The position numbers and the translations under genes are program-made. From Lucifuga dentata (lineage: Eukaryota; Chordata; Actinopteri; Ophidiiformes; Bythitidae): DNA of 64,000 bases. The notes beneath the pieces are model-generated. The model ran no database searches. It was not told the origin of the DNA and saw nothing but the letters and a program-made list of their open reading frames with translations. The stretch lies in the NCBI GenBank assembly GCA_014773175.1, contig VXCM01001370.1:1-64000 (forward strand), read 5' to 3'. Below, piece after piece: positions 49,301-59,785 of the stretch. Every line of letters starts with the position of its first letter. Position 1 is the stretch's first letter.

Positions 49301-52300
49301 AAAAAACTCGGCTTATACTGGAGTATATACTAAGGTGCTGAGAAAATCCACATCATTCAACACACGCTGGCTGCAGTATTCTGCAGACTACAGAGTTAAG
49401 TGATAGTTCTTGCAGTCTTCATTAAGTAAATTCTTACATGGGATTAGCCTCAACCAGGAGCATCCACTCTTCAAACAACAGGGATGACCTTTGAGTATTT
49501 GGTTTAATTTCCTAAGAGATGTAAAGAAACGTTCCTACCAGGAACAACCTAAACACAACAGACGAGCGCTGAAAAGGACGTGAAACAATGACTGATAACA
49601 TCCCATGAGATGTTATCAGTCAGAATCTAAATACATCCCAACTGTGAGATTCTGATAGAGGAAGAGATTTAACTGGTGAGTGCAGTAAAGAATGCGTTAG
49701 CAAAGAGCCAAGAGATTTGGCCTGTGGCGCTCTGATCATCTGTGACTGACAGGTTTGAGTTTTATGGCCCCAAAGGTGATGACAAGACGAGGCTCGGCTG
49801 CAGAGTGAAAGTCGCTTATCAGCTAAATCTATGATGTGCACATAAGAGAAGAGAACTCTAAAGAAAATCTCAGTGTAATAAATTAAATTGAATGGTTAAA
49901 TGCTTTAAAGGGGACACGTTTATAGTGTAATATGGTAGGAAGTATGGTTGAACATTGTTAAACATGCAAAACTTGAGGGTCACACCTATTGAAACACATC
50001 CAATAAGTCAAACCTATAGGTCCTAAACTGTCCTGAAAGCTTTGGTTTGATTAGTTCTTTACTTCTGGAACAGGTTTACATCATCATGTAATCATCATCA
50101 TCAAGTACACATCTTTCCAAACACACCCACAAACAATAATGCAAGCGAGAGAGTGTTTAAGCAGCACACATTTTCCTTTGCCTTCAGAGAAAGTAACTAA
50201 AATGACCTGTTTTCACTTAGTGTGCATAGCAGTGCTGTAGCAAAGTAAAATAGAAGTGGATCAAAAATGCTTTTTACACATTACTGCGGATGTTTTAAAA
50301 TAGACCTCTAAATGAAAATAACATTGAAACCAGTATATGTCCCCCTTAAATAGTTAATTCTTTTAGTCCCATTTAATTGCTGATGCTGATGAAAGTATAA
50401 GCATTCCACTTCCAAATTTGTTATTTTAAAAGCTATGAAAGATATGAAAACATCAAAAAGAAGCAGACATTGCCTGCTGGTAACAATAAAATTCAATCAT
50501 TGTGTCAATCAAAATACAGTATATCAGCATGAAAATTCAAAGGATGTGACTAAATGCAGGAAGAGCTCAATAATTTAGAGTGTAAAATCAGCACTATTCA
50601 ATATCAACTCTGTATCTCTTCAATAAATACTTTTCATCTCTAAATAATCACAAAAAAAAAAAAATCAGTTTTATTTGTTTGTGAGATGAAAGCAAGATGT
50701 TCATTTAAGCAGTCAAATTGCAAGCTGAGGCAAAATGACCTTCAAAATGAAAAACGTGAAAGAAAGTGTCCACTGACCAGTAATCTTACTCATCACTACA
50801 CAATATAAGTAGACATTTCAGACNCTAAATCCGCCATTTCTAAACATTAATCATATATAAACACATCTGGAGAGAAGTGCAGCCATGCCAAGTCTCTGCC
50901 AGAAGGAAGAATGTCACATTTACTAACAGTCTGACTCAGTGAGACAGTTGCAATCAGACTTGATTATAATCCATCAGATGAATGGATGCTATTTTCTGCA
51001 GTCTCTCTCTCTCTCTCTCTCTCNCACACACACACACACACACGCACACAGGAGGAGCAAAAAAATGCACCTACTAGTTTGTCTTTCCTCACTCTTTCAC
51101 CTCCACTCTCTCCGCTAGCATCTTTCCCCTCTTCTGCTCTCTCTCTCCATATCTCTGTCTGTACACTCTAAACGTCGAATACACACAAAGACGTATCTCG
51201 CCGGTTTGATCTGAAACAATATATTTTGAGGGAGGAGAATGTTCTGCCAAGTTTCATTGTAGAGATATAATCCTCAGTGAAGTGAATCCTGAGGAGAGGA
51301 GGGGAGAGTATAGTGTGTGTGTGTGTATGTTTGTGTGCTTCCGCCATATACTTCACAAATCCTCTTTTCAATCCTTATGGCATTCTTAGCATGAACATTG
51401 CTTGGTAATGCCAGTGAACCTCATGCATTTCAGTTTCATACCAATCTAACGGAGGGAAGACGAGAGACACGAGGCAAACGTTAAACTAGAAATAATTAAG
51501 CAATTGATCAATCAGCAGAAACCTTATGCAATTTATGAAGTTAACATGACTGTTTTGCAGACAACATAGTTTTGAAGACTTGTGATATGCATTTTGGGGA
51601 TGCAGGTCACTCAGTGATGATATATAGTTGAGAACATGAGGAAAGGTCACCAACTTTCCAATATATGTGGCAATTTGAGCCTGTTCCTTGCTGCGCTCAC
51701 AACCTTATGGCAGACATTATACATAGAGGACAGTATAGTAGGGGGGGAAAAAGGAATACTTTTTCCTCTTATCTGGAGGTAAAAGCTGGCTATTAAAACG
51801 TTTTTGCTTGAGCAGATCAGATAGAGGCTCTGAAGTCATAAAACAACAGCATGAGGGCGGCGGTATAAGCTGCAAGGACATACTCAAGGACCTGAAGGCT
51901 GCATATCTATCTTTCTTCCTCAACAGACAGATTATTTTCCTGCTCCAGGAAATGTCAGAGCTGCCTGAAGACAAAACGTAGCTGGTTTCTGAGAACTAGC
52001 TCATAGTGGGCTGTCCTGTGGGTGTGTTACACTAAGGCATGTATAAACTATTCAGTAAGATTGCAGGGTTGATTTTGGCCTTTAAGTTTCTCATATGTCA
52101 CCTCATTTTTTGAAAGTTAAATTTAAAGAGAAGCTATTAGGTCTCTTAGGCCAATCAGAGCAGCAGCCAGGATAAGCATGACTGGCCATAGACATGCCTG
52201 TTACATCATATTACAGCCTCGCATCCCTAATTACAAACAGTGATGCAAGTCAGACGGTTCAGACTCAGGAAGCTTATGGTAAACCCTGGATTTCGCTGTA

Positions 52301-55300
52301 ACACGACGCAGGTATTACGACTGTGACAGGTAGGCTGCAGTGCACAGGAGGCATTCCCTTTGAAGAGAAGCCCAGTCCTTGAGAGAGCTTTAAAAACACA
52401 TGTTCGTGATGAGAGCTGGAGGACGAGGGCGAAGGTAGAGCGACTTCAAAGACAGATGAGCCCAAGCGCAAAGATGAGGAAGTAACCCCCGCTGAGACTC
52501 AAGTGATGGCATTAACGGTTCTCAAGATCTCATGGGCCAAATACAGCCGCGAGACAGGAAGTGACCCGAGTGACTTTCAAAGCAGTGCTGATGAGATAAA
52601 CATTAGGCTCCTCAAGGTAAACAGTTTTGTAGACCATCAGATTAATGAAAGTGTGTGAAGCACGCCGCACGTACATACACACAATCATCCGATGGTGACC
52701 CTCGCAACGGTTGCTCGCCATCGTGATTAGTGTCCACAGCAAACACACGAGCTCCACATGCAGGCATGTACTTATGACACATCTTCTTAATCGCCATGGC
52801 TGCCAGCAGACAGCTAAGTGATGACAGTGACTTAATCTCCCAGAGGAGAAGCTTTGATCACTGTAATTGAGCCCAGGCTGCTATAGATATAGGTATGCAT
52901 ACCATCAGTGTGCAGCAAAACAAACGACCTCACAACTTGTTCATTACAGCTGTCACGGGCTCATCGGTATTAACACCCCCCACACACACGCACACACACA
53001 AGTACGCAGTCTTCCCTATTCGTGATCCAAGTAGGCCAGTCATTCACTGATGATTTAAGAGACTGAAACATGTTGGTTATATATACCACAATGTCTCACC
53101 CCCCACCAATCTGTCCATCTCTGATCTTGACATATAGACTCAGTAGCTGTACTACAAATGAATGACAGCCACTATTTAAACTCACTTCCAAAGAAAACTT
53201 GAAAAAGATTTTGTGGAATCCTTACATTCGGACTCATTTCATGGTAAAGTGCCATTATAAACTCATGAAATTCCCTTATCAAGGAAAAAACTCTCGTTTT
53301 ACTGCTACTGCGTACATAGAGTTGATTTTCTATTTGCGTTGGAGGAGGACTGAGTAGATCAAAAAGAGGGTCCTGAGTTGTTCATGTTCACAAAACTGCT
53401 AGACTTCACAGGAATAAGTGCTGCATTCTCTGAAATTTACAAGTACGAGGATTTAAGTAGTATATATTGTAGTATATTATTTACGAGACATACACACGTG
53501 TGTGTTAGGAATTGTGTGTGTGTGTGTCTGGGGATTATTTGCAATGCTTGATTGTTTGGTGTGAGCTTTGCAAAGAGATCGAGGTATAATCCTGTGCCCC
53601 TCCCCCCCCCATTCCTCCTTGAGGGAGGGAGAGAAGGATAGTCAGAGTGGTGCTGACGTAACAGCAGCACTACAACACTAGCCACAAACACACACACACA
53701 CACACCCGCACACACACTGTCCCGGTGTGTCCTGATTATCCTGNCTAGCCACAAACACACACACACACACACCCGCACACACACTGTCCCGGTGTGTCCT
53801 GATTATCCTGCCCAAAATCATCCCTATATTTATCATTGTAATAGATTCTAACATTAACATATCCCAGGCTTTTGGCGGCCATTGTGCACTTTCCACTTCC
53901 TTGATGTGTTGAAACACTGCGGAGTTCATTTCCATGTAATTTCTGGTCTTGCCGACTGATGTCTGAAACTTTGTTGCCCTCTTGCACATTTGCAATATTT
54001 TTTGCTAAGTTTTTATAACAGTCTTTTTTTGTTTTCTGGACTGCCGCTGATGTCTTTACACTTCTGTTTTTCTCTTTTTTGCAGTGCATTTCCTTTCCAT
54101 CATTTAAATAAAATGTAATAGACATCATGTTTGCTGTGATGGATTACTTATCTGAAGCACATTTCGAGTCTCTACAAATTTATTTTAATAGTGTAATGGA
54201 ATGAACTGAAACCAAAGGCAGCCTGGAAGGTAGGAAAAACAATTCTAATATTTGTACTAGTATGTTATGTATGTATATGTTTGAGAAATGGTTATCAGTA
54301 ACGTAACATGTTTTCGAGTTGCATATATTGAGTTCAAACATGCAAAACTACTGGTATGGTCCTTTAAAGTTGACCAATAGCTACTTGTACTCTCCCTTTG
54401 CAGACCATCATATTCTGTATGTGCATAAAGAACAAAGAATAATGCAGACAGTATTAAGTAATTCCTACAACATATGCACAACTGCCATCCGACACGTGCT
54501 TGATGCACAGCTTTAGCAGATCGCTAAAGCTTGAACATGGTGAACAGTGTGTATTAATCCTGTGTCTCAGCAATCAGATTTATCATTCATCGTACTGGTC
54601 TATACATGTCCTCAGTTGGCACATATATATATATATAGATATATATATATATATATATATACATACAGTATACTGTACACACACACTGTAAGCTTCAAGA
54701 GGTGTTTGGACCAAAATGAAGAAAAAAGAAAGCTTGAAACCCTCTGCAGTAGGAATTAAGGGAGTGNTGTTTGGACCAAAATGAAGAAAAAAGAAAGCTT
54801 GAAACCCTCTGCAGTAGGAATTAAGGGAGTGTGTATGTGTATGTGCATGAGTGTGCATGCATGCAGTATTCAAGGTTGGATGGAAATGGAGTGTGACTGA
54901 AAGTACACACTTGAGTTTGTGTGATAGAAGTACATTTGACCCTTGTCTATGTGATTTAGACAAATCTACATGTGTGTGTTTACATGTGTTTGTGAGTGTG
55001 TATGCACACATGGAAAGCGCACGTCCCCATCCAGCCCCTCCTCCATGACGGCCTATAATCTGAGTGTATTAATCTGTTGTTTGAACTCCTTAAGCACAGA
55101 CTGTCTATCACATCTGCTCTCTTCACCCTTATAAATCTCTGCTGTTTTCAGCCCTCTTTCTCTCCTTTTCCTTTTTGATGTGTCATTACAATTTTTCTAT
55201 TGCTCCTCGCACCATCAGGACAGAATTTCACACAGCTCATTCCCTCCGCACAGTACATCCATCTTTTCATTTGGCCAGTAGACATCTTGGAAACTCCATA

Positions 55301-55698
55301 TTCCAGTAGTAAATCTCTCTGATCCTCTTGTCTTTGACAGCGGACACCACGCTAATAACAACGCCGACGAGCTATGAGATATTACATCCTTCCACATGTT
55401 CAACGCCAGACTTCAAAATTTAAAATCACCAATGCAGCGTCATTTAACCTCAACGCTTTTTCACAATGTTAAAAATCGCTGACAGTGAAAATAAAACACA
55501 AGTAAAGCATCTCCTCACCCAACAATCATGCCAATAATCATTAATAATCCAGCTCCAAACAGTCAAAAGCAGTCAACGAATCAATCAAAACCACATTCAT
55601 CGTCCAAACGCTGGGATGTCTCAGCAGCGGATGATGCTGAGGAATAATGGGAGGTAACCGGGCTTACCTGCTGTGTGTCGCTGTCTCCCATCCGACAT
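37199..55698 (-). CDS. EAAT2-like excitatory amino acid transporter with long C-tail (11 coding exons)
   Basis: A sodium-coupled glutamate/aspartate transporter of the SLC1 family (plasma membrane, trimeric, elevator mechanism). Exons: 55668-55698, 48301-48450, 47279-47431, 46725-46978, 44786-44891, 44522-44648, 42547-42780, 41597-41791, 38768-38902, 37492-37930 and 37199-37375. Phases join throughout to 666 aa. Features: [18 protein letters not shown] early; glycosylation site N210; HP1 SSAGTLP at 351-357; TM7 NMDGT at 385-389; HP2 [11 protein letters not shown]8 D463, R466, T467, N470 and D474. R466 is the residue that marks acidic-substrate carriers rather than ASCTs. The core is closest to EAAT2 ([18 protein letters not shown] is nearly exact), but the tail is unlike mammalian EAAT2. 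It could be an slc1a2 paralogue or a fish-specific EAAT subfamily (EAAT6 or EAAT7), so I give no symbol. Length exceeds EAAT2 (about 574) because of the tail. Confidence 0.92.
37492..37930 (-). CDS. SLC1 exon with TM8 substrate site and RSPSP-repeat tail
   Basis: The first 50 residues carry the TM8 [12 protein letters not shown] signature and the [10 protein letters not shown] helix common to EAATs. From about residue 495 the exon turns into an acidic patch, a proline-rich stretch, then four imperfect octapeptides of RSIRSPSP type (558-590). The repeats are also visible as imperfect 24-bp DNA units near 37560-37650. This is predicted disordered cytosolic tail with many Ser-Pro sites. Confidence 0.85.
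38100..38722 (-). repeat. Common teleost interspersed repeat in SLC1 intron
   Basis: Read on the minus strand, the right end contains gtggaaagtaactcaggtgg, then tttactcaagtac, and a tacttgagtatttcc block. These are hallmarks of a repeat family very common in fish genomes. The left part (tactacagtggaaaaatac, then ttacaagt) is the other end. A perfect 15-nt-arm palindrome lies at 38562-38593. It ends 46 bp from the exon at 38768-38902. Confidence 0.6.
39205..39845 (+). mobile_element. TTAA-flanked MITE, copy 4 with an assembly duplication
   Basis: It begins TTAAAGGACCATAC and ends GGTCCTTTAA. The raw span is 641 bp, but 67 bp at 39704-39770 are repeated at 39772-39838 after a single N. Removing the extra copy and N gives 573 bp, matching the 575 bp of copy 1. 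It has the same orientation as copy 1 and lies in an SLC1 intron. Confidence 0.85.
40536..40563. repeat. Poly(G) tract interrupted by N
   Basis: About 27 consecutive G bases with one N at 40550. The tract marks a contig join in an SLC1 intron. Its true length is unknown. Confidence 0.85.
43255..43314. mobile_element. Remnant of TA-flanked MITE with its centre missing
   Basis: The left end tatggaagcccgtttc and right end gcagaaacaggcttccata are inverted repeats. Only a poly(T) run and an N (43272) lie between them. The TIR sequence matches a short element type frequent in fish. The interior has probably been lost at the contig join. Confidence 0.55.
45689..46050 (+). mobile_element. TTAA-flanked MITE, copy 5 (3' truncated)
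   Basis: It begins TTAAAGGACCATAC and continues through the cattggtttcagttcattct and gataggtaatccatcat blocks to aataaaaagtg, then diverges. About 61 bp (45732-45792) are duplicated at 45794-45854 around an N. It lies in an SLC1 intron. Confidence 0.75.
46182..46310. repeat. 64-bp direct duplication around N at 46246
   Basis: 46182-46245 (starting ggctaaatctggcat) is repeated at 46247-46310. The copies are separated by a single N. This is likely an overlap of contig ends rather than biology. Confidence 0.85.
48479..49331. mobile_element. 850-bp element with TATATACTCG...TATAAGCCGA inverted ends
   Basis: The left end gtatatactcgactataag then ccgaccc is matched inversely by the right end aaaaaactcggcttatactg then gagtatatac. 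Internally, two diverged direct copies (about 48562-48690 and 48958-49095) share gttgttccatca, ttgtttagcaaattacctg and ttctgaaaataatccac. A poly(T) run with N at 48850 lies between them. It has no coding frame. Its left end is 28 bp upstream of the SLC1 exon 2 acceptor. Confidence 0.7.
51001..51050. repeat. (CT)n-(CA)n compound microsatellite with N
   Basis: A CT run changes to a CA run at the N at 51024, inside SLC1 intron 1. The lengths are unreliable. Confidence 0.85.
53678..53810. repeat. CA microsatellite duplicated around N at 53744
   Basis: 53678-53743 (starting ctagccacaaac) is repeated at 53745-53810 with one N between. Only one copy is probably real. Confidence 0.85.
54117..54367 (-). 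mobile_element. TTAA-flanked MITE, copy 6 (one end only)
   Basis: Holds the gatggattacttatctgaag block, aatgaactgaaaccaaaggc, then a right terminus ending gtatggtcctttaa. Same orientation as copies 2 and 3; the other end is missing. It lies in SLC1 intron 1. Confidence 0.65.
54622..54664. repeat. (TA)n microsatellite
   Basis: An AT dinucleotide run with a few interruptions, in SLC1 intron 1. Confidence 0.85.
54703..54831. repeat. 64-bp direct duplication around N at 54767
   Basis: 54703-54766 (starting tgtttggaccaaaatg) is repeated at 54768-54831. It has the same single-N pattern as the other artefact sites. Confidence 0.85.
55668..55698 (-). CDS. SLC1 first coding exon
   Basis: A 31-nt coding segment with ATG at 55696-55698, encoding [10 protein letters not shown] plus one base, with donor cag then gtaagc. 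It joins in frame to exon 2 across a 7.2-kb intron. Exon 2 has a second in-frame ATG at codon 13 that could start translation if an alternative promoter were used. The exon 1 peptide is not recognisable by family, so the start is inferred from the splice signal and frame. Confidence 0.6.
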
Positions 55699-57749
55699 GA
55701 GCGAGGCATTGGGAGGGATGAGAGGAGAGGAGGGATGTGGAGATGAAGAGGGGAGGCAAAGTCACAGTCTTTGCATCATCTGAGAAAATTTGCAGATTAA
55801 TACAACAGCTTGGTGCTCGGAGCACCCCCCACCCCATCTCACCATCCCTTCGTCCCTCCCTCCCGCTGCATCATTTACTCACTGGGTTTCTTTTATTGCC
55901 TTTATGCTTTTCTGTTGAACTTTAGGATTTAAAGTGCTGGCAGCAGGTGGGAAACGCTGGTGGTGGAGAAAAGAAGTCACAAAAATCAGCAGGGAGAGAG
56001 CTTGGGATGCTTCTCAACAGACATGGGGGGTCATGATGACTGGCCTCAAACCAGGTCTTTACCCTCCCTTCCACAGGAGGGCACTGTGACTGCACTGAAT
56101 GGATAAATACAGGAGATTCCCTCTGAGGGATCGTTTGACAGATATCAGTGACAGTCAAGTGGGGCTGTAAGTAAATGCAGGTCTGTGGGTGGAGCTGCTA
56201 CATACATGTAAAGTTCTGGAATTTTCCCCACTTTTCTGTGTAGCACAAGTGGTAACACTTTCTCTCCACACTTATTTAATAAGTGTAATAATAATAAGAA
56301 GAACCTGAGAGGTGACAGGTTTGTCCTATCAGAGACACTCTACCAACTGTTTTTGTGTGAGGGGATCAGGATTGATTTATGATCTCAGCCTCTTCAAATA
56401 GGTTTTTGTGTGACGACACGACTATGCAGACATGAATATGTGGACACTCCTTCTGACAGTATGCCACCTGCAAAACCTCATCCTTACTGACGTGACAGTC
56501 ATGCAAGCACACACCGAATCTTTTAGGGCAAATACAAGTCAAATCTTAAGTCCATGTCAAGTCGCAAGGCTTCATGTACACACTACGAGTCAAGATGGAA
56601 GTTTTTCATGTCTCTGAATGCTAACATGGACATTATTACAATCATTTACCACTAATTCCAGTCAATTTGAATGCCTTCCTTTCAAATCTGTGATAACAGT
56701 GTTTTTTGAGTGGCTGCAGTTGATTCCAAAAAGCAGGAATTATCACCTAAATAATATGTGCTACAGTCGCATGGCTCCAATAAGGCAAACAGATGACTAA
56801 CATTCCTCAAAACATGCTAACCTTAAAGAAAAACTATTAAACTTTTTGGTTTATTCACTTCAGTGATTTTCATAATGTGGCCACTCTCTGCGTTATAGAT
56901 GTAATAATTATATACATACGGCGTGTGGCTGTGTGAGGCCTACTACTGTGAAATTTATTTTTTATTACTGTGGAATTTTACTAAATTAAAACCAAATGAT
57001 GCAAAAAAAAAAAAAAAAAAAANAAAAAAAAAAAAAAAAAAGTCAAGCTTTCATGCAGCTAAGTCTTGTCATCCTCATTTTTACAACTCAAGTCTGTGTC
57101 ACAAGCCTCAAGTCTGCAGCTCTGACGCATACACACATGCAGTCAAGCAGACATAAACAGGAACACACACGAGCACACACACACTACCATAGAAGTGACA
57201 GATGGAGAGGGGCAGGGGAACAAGATGGGAACAGCGGTTTGTGCAACTGGGCCGGTGCCTCTATTGTGCAGTTCAGTAGGTGCAGTGTAAGCCTATCCTC
57301 TACTAATTGCCAGAGCAGTTCAAACACAAAGTCTGCCTCTGAAATCTAATCCTGCAGGGTGTCATACAGTGAGTAAAGTTTACAATGTGTAACATTTTTC
57401 CCCTGGCAAGAAAGGGACAAAGCATGGCATATGGATGAGGAGGTGAGGGGATGTGGAGGAGCAGACAGCGAGAGGGAGCGGGACGGGGATGGAGGGGGGA
57501 TGGATGAATGAGTATAAAAATGCTAAACAGAAGATGGTATGGGCTGTGTTGGGCAAAATGTAGATGTAACTGTAATTAGATCACGCACTATTTAGGCTGC
57601 TGTTCTAATCAAGAAGGATCCAGACTGCAATGAATCCGTTTCAAGTGAATGAAGTGCAGCCGCTTTAGGTGGATTGAGCTCTGTAAAGTGACACTGAGGA
57701 GGATCAGATAAGGAGATGACGAGGAGTGATTGAGAGGTGATCTGGGGGG

Positions 57750-57773
57750 AGAGAGAGAGAGAGAGAGAGAGAG
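57750..57773. repeat. (GA)n microsatellite
   Basis: A pure GA run of about 12 units in the gene-poor right part. Confidence 0.9.
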
Positions 57774-59593
57774 GTGCTGTAAGAGGAGAGGGATCAGTGA
57801 TGCAGATGATGTAAACAAGACGAAGAGTGTGTGTGCGTGCGTATGGTGACAGCTGTATGGCGATGTCTGTACTTGTTTCATAAACTGACAATGAACCCAC
57901 TTCCATGAGGGAATATAAACATCGCACAAAAAAAAAAAAAAANAAAAAAAAAAAAAAAATCCATAATCTAAACGAGGAGACGTGGAGGGAGGAGGCTGCC
58001 AGAAAACGTACGCAGCGGCAGTCTGCATCTTGCACCCATTCAAACCTGTTTCTCATTAAGCATTATACAAAATTACCAAGCTAAGTCCTCCATTCCCCTA
58101 ATGAGGGCTTTGCTGCTCTGATGCTCTCATATTCCCTCTCCCACCCAGACCATTTTCCTAAAGGTGAACATTCCATAAGCTAATTTCAGTTTCACGCAGA
58201 AAAGACTTGTAGCCGCATGCGTTGTTTGTTTGTCGGTTGCAGAGTGTCAGTATGGGTACGTGTGTGTCTGCACATACTTTTCTCAGTGTGCCCGTGTGAT
58301 GTTTATGTGTGGTCTGGCTCCAGACCCTGTCGCTCATCCTCTTTGACCTTTAGTAAGCTGTGAAATTTAATTTCAGGCTTGGGTTCCTTTTTCTTTCGAA
58401 TCCTACACCTGTGCCAAACATGTCTGTAAGGAAGCTGGACAGCAGTTAAAACCCCACAGAGAGACAGACAGACAGACAGGAAGTGACATACTCATCAGAG
58501 AGTCTGACCTCACCACAGATGACCCAACCTCTGACCCTTTACCTCTTTGCCACCATTGCTGGAGACTGGGGCATTTCCAGGAGGCTCCAGCTAATTGGGT
58601 CAGATTGCGGAGAGAGGAGCATTACGTCTGAAATTGGAAACACATGCAGCTATACCTCAGTGTGTAAAAGCCTGTGGTGATGGTAGTGTGTGTTTCACAA
58701 GACAGAGGTCTGAAATTAGGAGAGAGGAGGGAGGAAGGAGGGAGTACAGTTGAGTGGGAAAGGTGAGTGATGGAAGGGATGATGAAAGAGATTGAAAATG
58801 TACAATATATCAGGTAGAGAGTAGGAAAAAAGAGATGGAGAATTAAATGGAAGGAGCACTAGTGAAGGACTCACCATGGCCGCCTTGGGGAAGTTGGGGA
58901 TTCAATAATTGAGTTCCCAATCTGACGTCTGATGTTTTGACTTAGCGGTCCTGTTGTGGACAGACAGTGTTAGCTTCACCCTGACAGCTCAGCTATTTGC
59001 AATAATTACCTTAATAGCTACCTTCCAATTACAAGATCCCAGTTCCAAATGAAGGAGGATGTCCAAAGAGAAGGTAATGAGTTGATGCATGATGGCATCG
59101 CGTGTGGGAAAGATTTCATCAGAAAGTCGGAGGTAGTAAAAGTGACATCTGGAAACTTCAAAACGCTTCAGTATGTTTTTAATAGAACACTGGAAAGCAA
59201 CAGAAAATGTCAGGAACCAAAAGGTAAAATTATTCAAAGGAATTTGATATCACAGTTACAAGCTACTATGTATGTACGTACTATGGTGCCAAAGCTTTTA
59301 CAAGTCCTTTATATATGAGGCTCGAACCATAAAAATGGATGTTTTGTTTTTACGAGGTTTTAATAGTAGCCTGAAAATGTGTTTGGGACATTGAAAGCAG
59401 AAATGCATTGCAGGGCTTTATCATTTGCCTGCCATGTCTTGTGAATGAACTGAAACGGCGTTTGACGTGGGGATTTAACAAATGTTTTTAATGTGACTTT
59501 TGTTGTAACAGTACAACGGAAAACTTGTTCTGCAAATGAATGTCTTAAATAAACCTCTATACTGTCTTGTTTAGTAAATGGTTGCGGTTAGCC

Positions 59594-59596
<3 letters not shown>

Positions 59597-59625
<29 letters not shown>
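59597..59625. repeat. (TG)n microsatellite
   Basis: A pure TG run of about 14 units, bounded by ccttg on the left and agtgagag on the right. Confidence 0.9.
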
Positions 59626-59626
<1 letters not shown>

Positions 59627-59741
59627 TGAGAGACACAGAGCAAAGTGCAAGAGGGCAAGAGCCTAAGAAAACTGCATTTGTGCGTCTTGCCCTTTCACTC
59701 ATTGCGTTTGTTTGACCATTACTTCTGTCCACACTTAGCTA

Positions 59742-59742
59742 A

Positions 59743-59784
<42 letters not shown>

Positions 59785-59785
59785 C
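59742..59785. repeat. (CT)n-(TA)n compound microsatellite
   Basis: A CT run is followed directly by a TA run and a second short CT run. Confidence 0.9.

Noticed and set aside
37199..55698. Assignment of the transporter as slc1a5 (ASCT2), whose human orthologue is also on 19q13
   Set aside because: TM8 has Arg at the acidic-substrate position (R466) and the core is nearly EAAT2, so it is not a neutral amino acid exchanger.
57592..58056. Long minus-strand open frame of 154 residues
   Set aside because: It spans a poly(A) run with an N and a GA microsatellite. The translation is low complexity.
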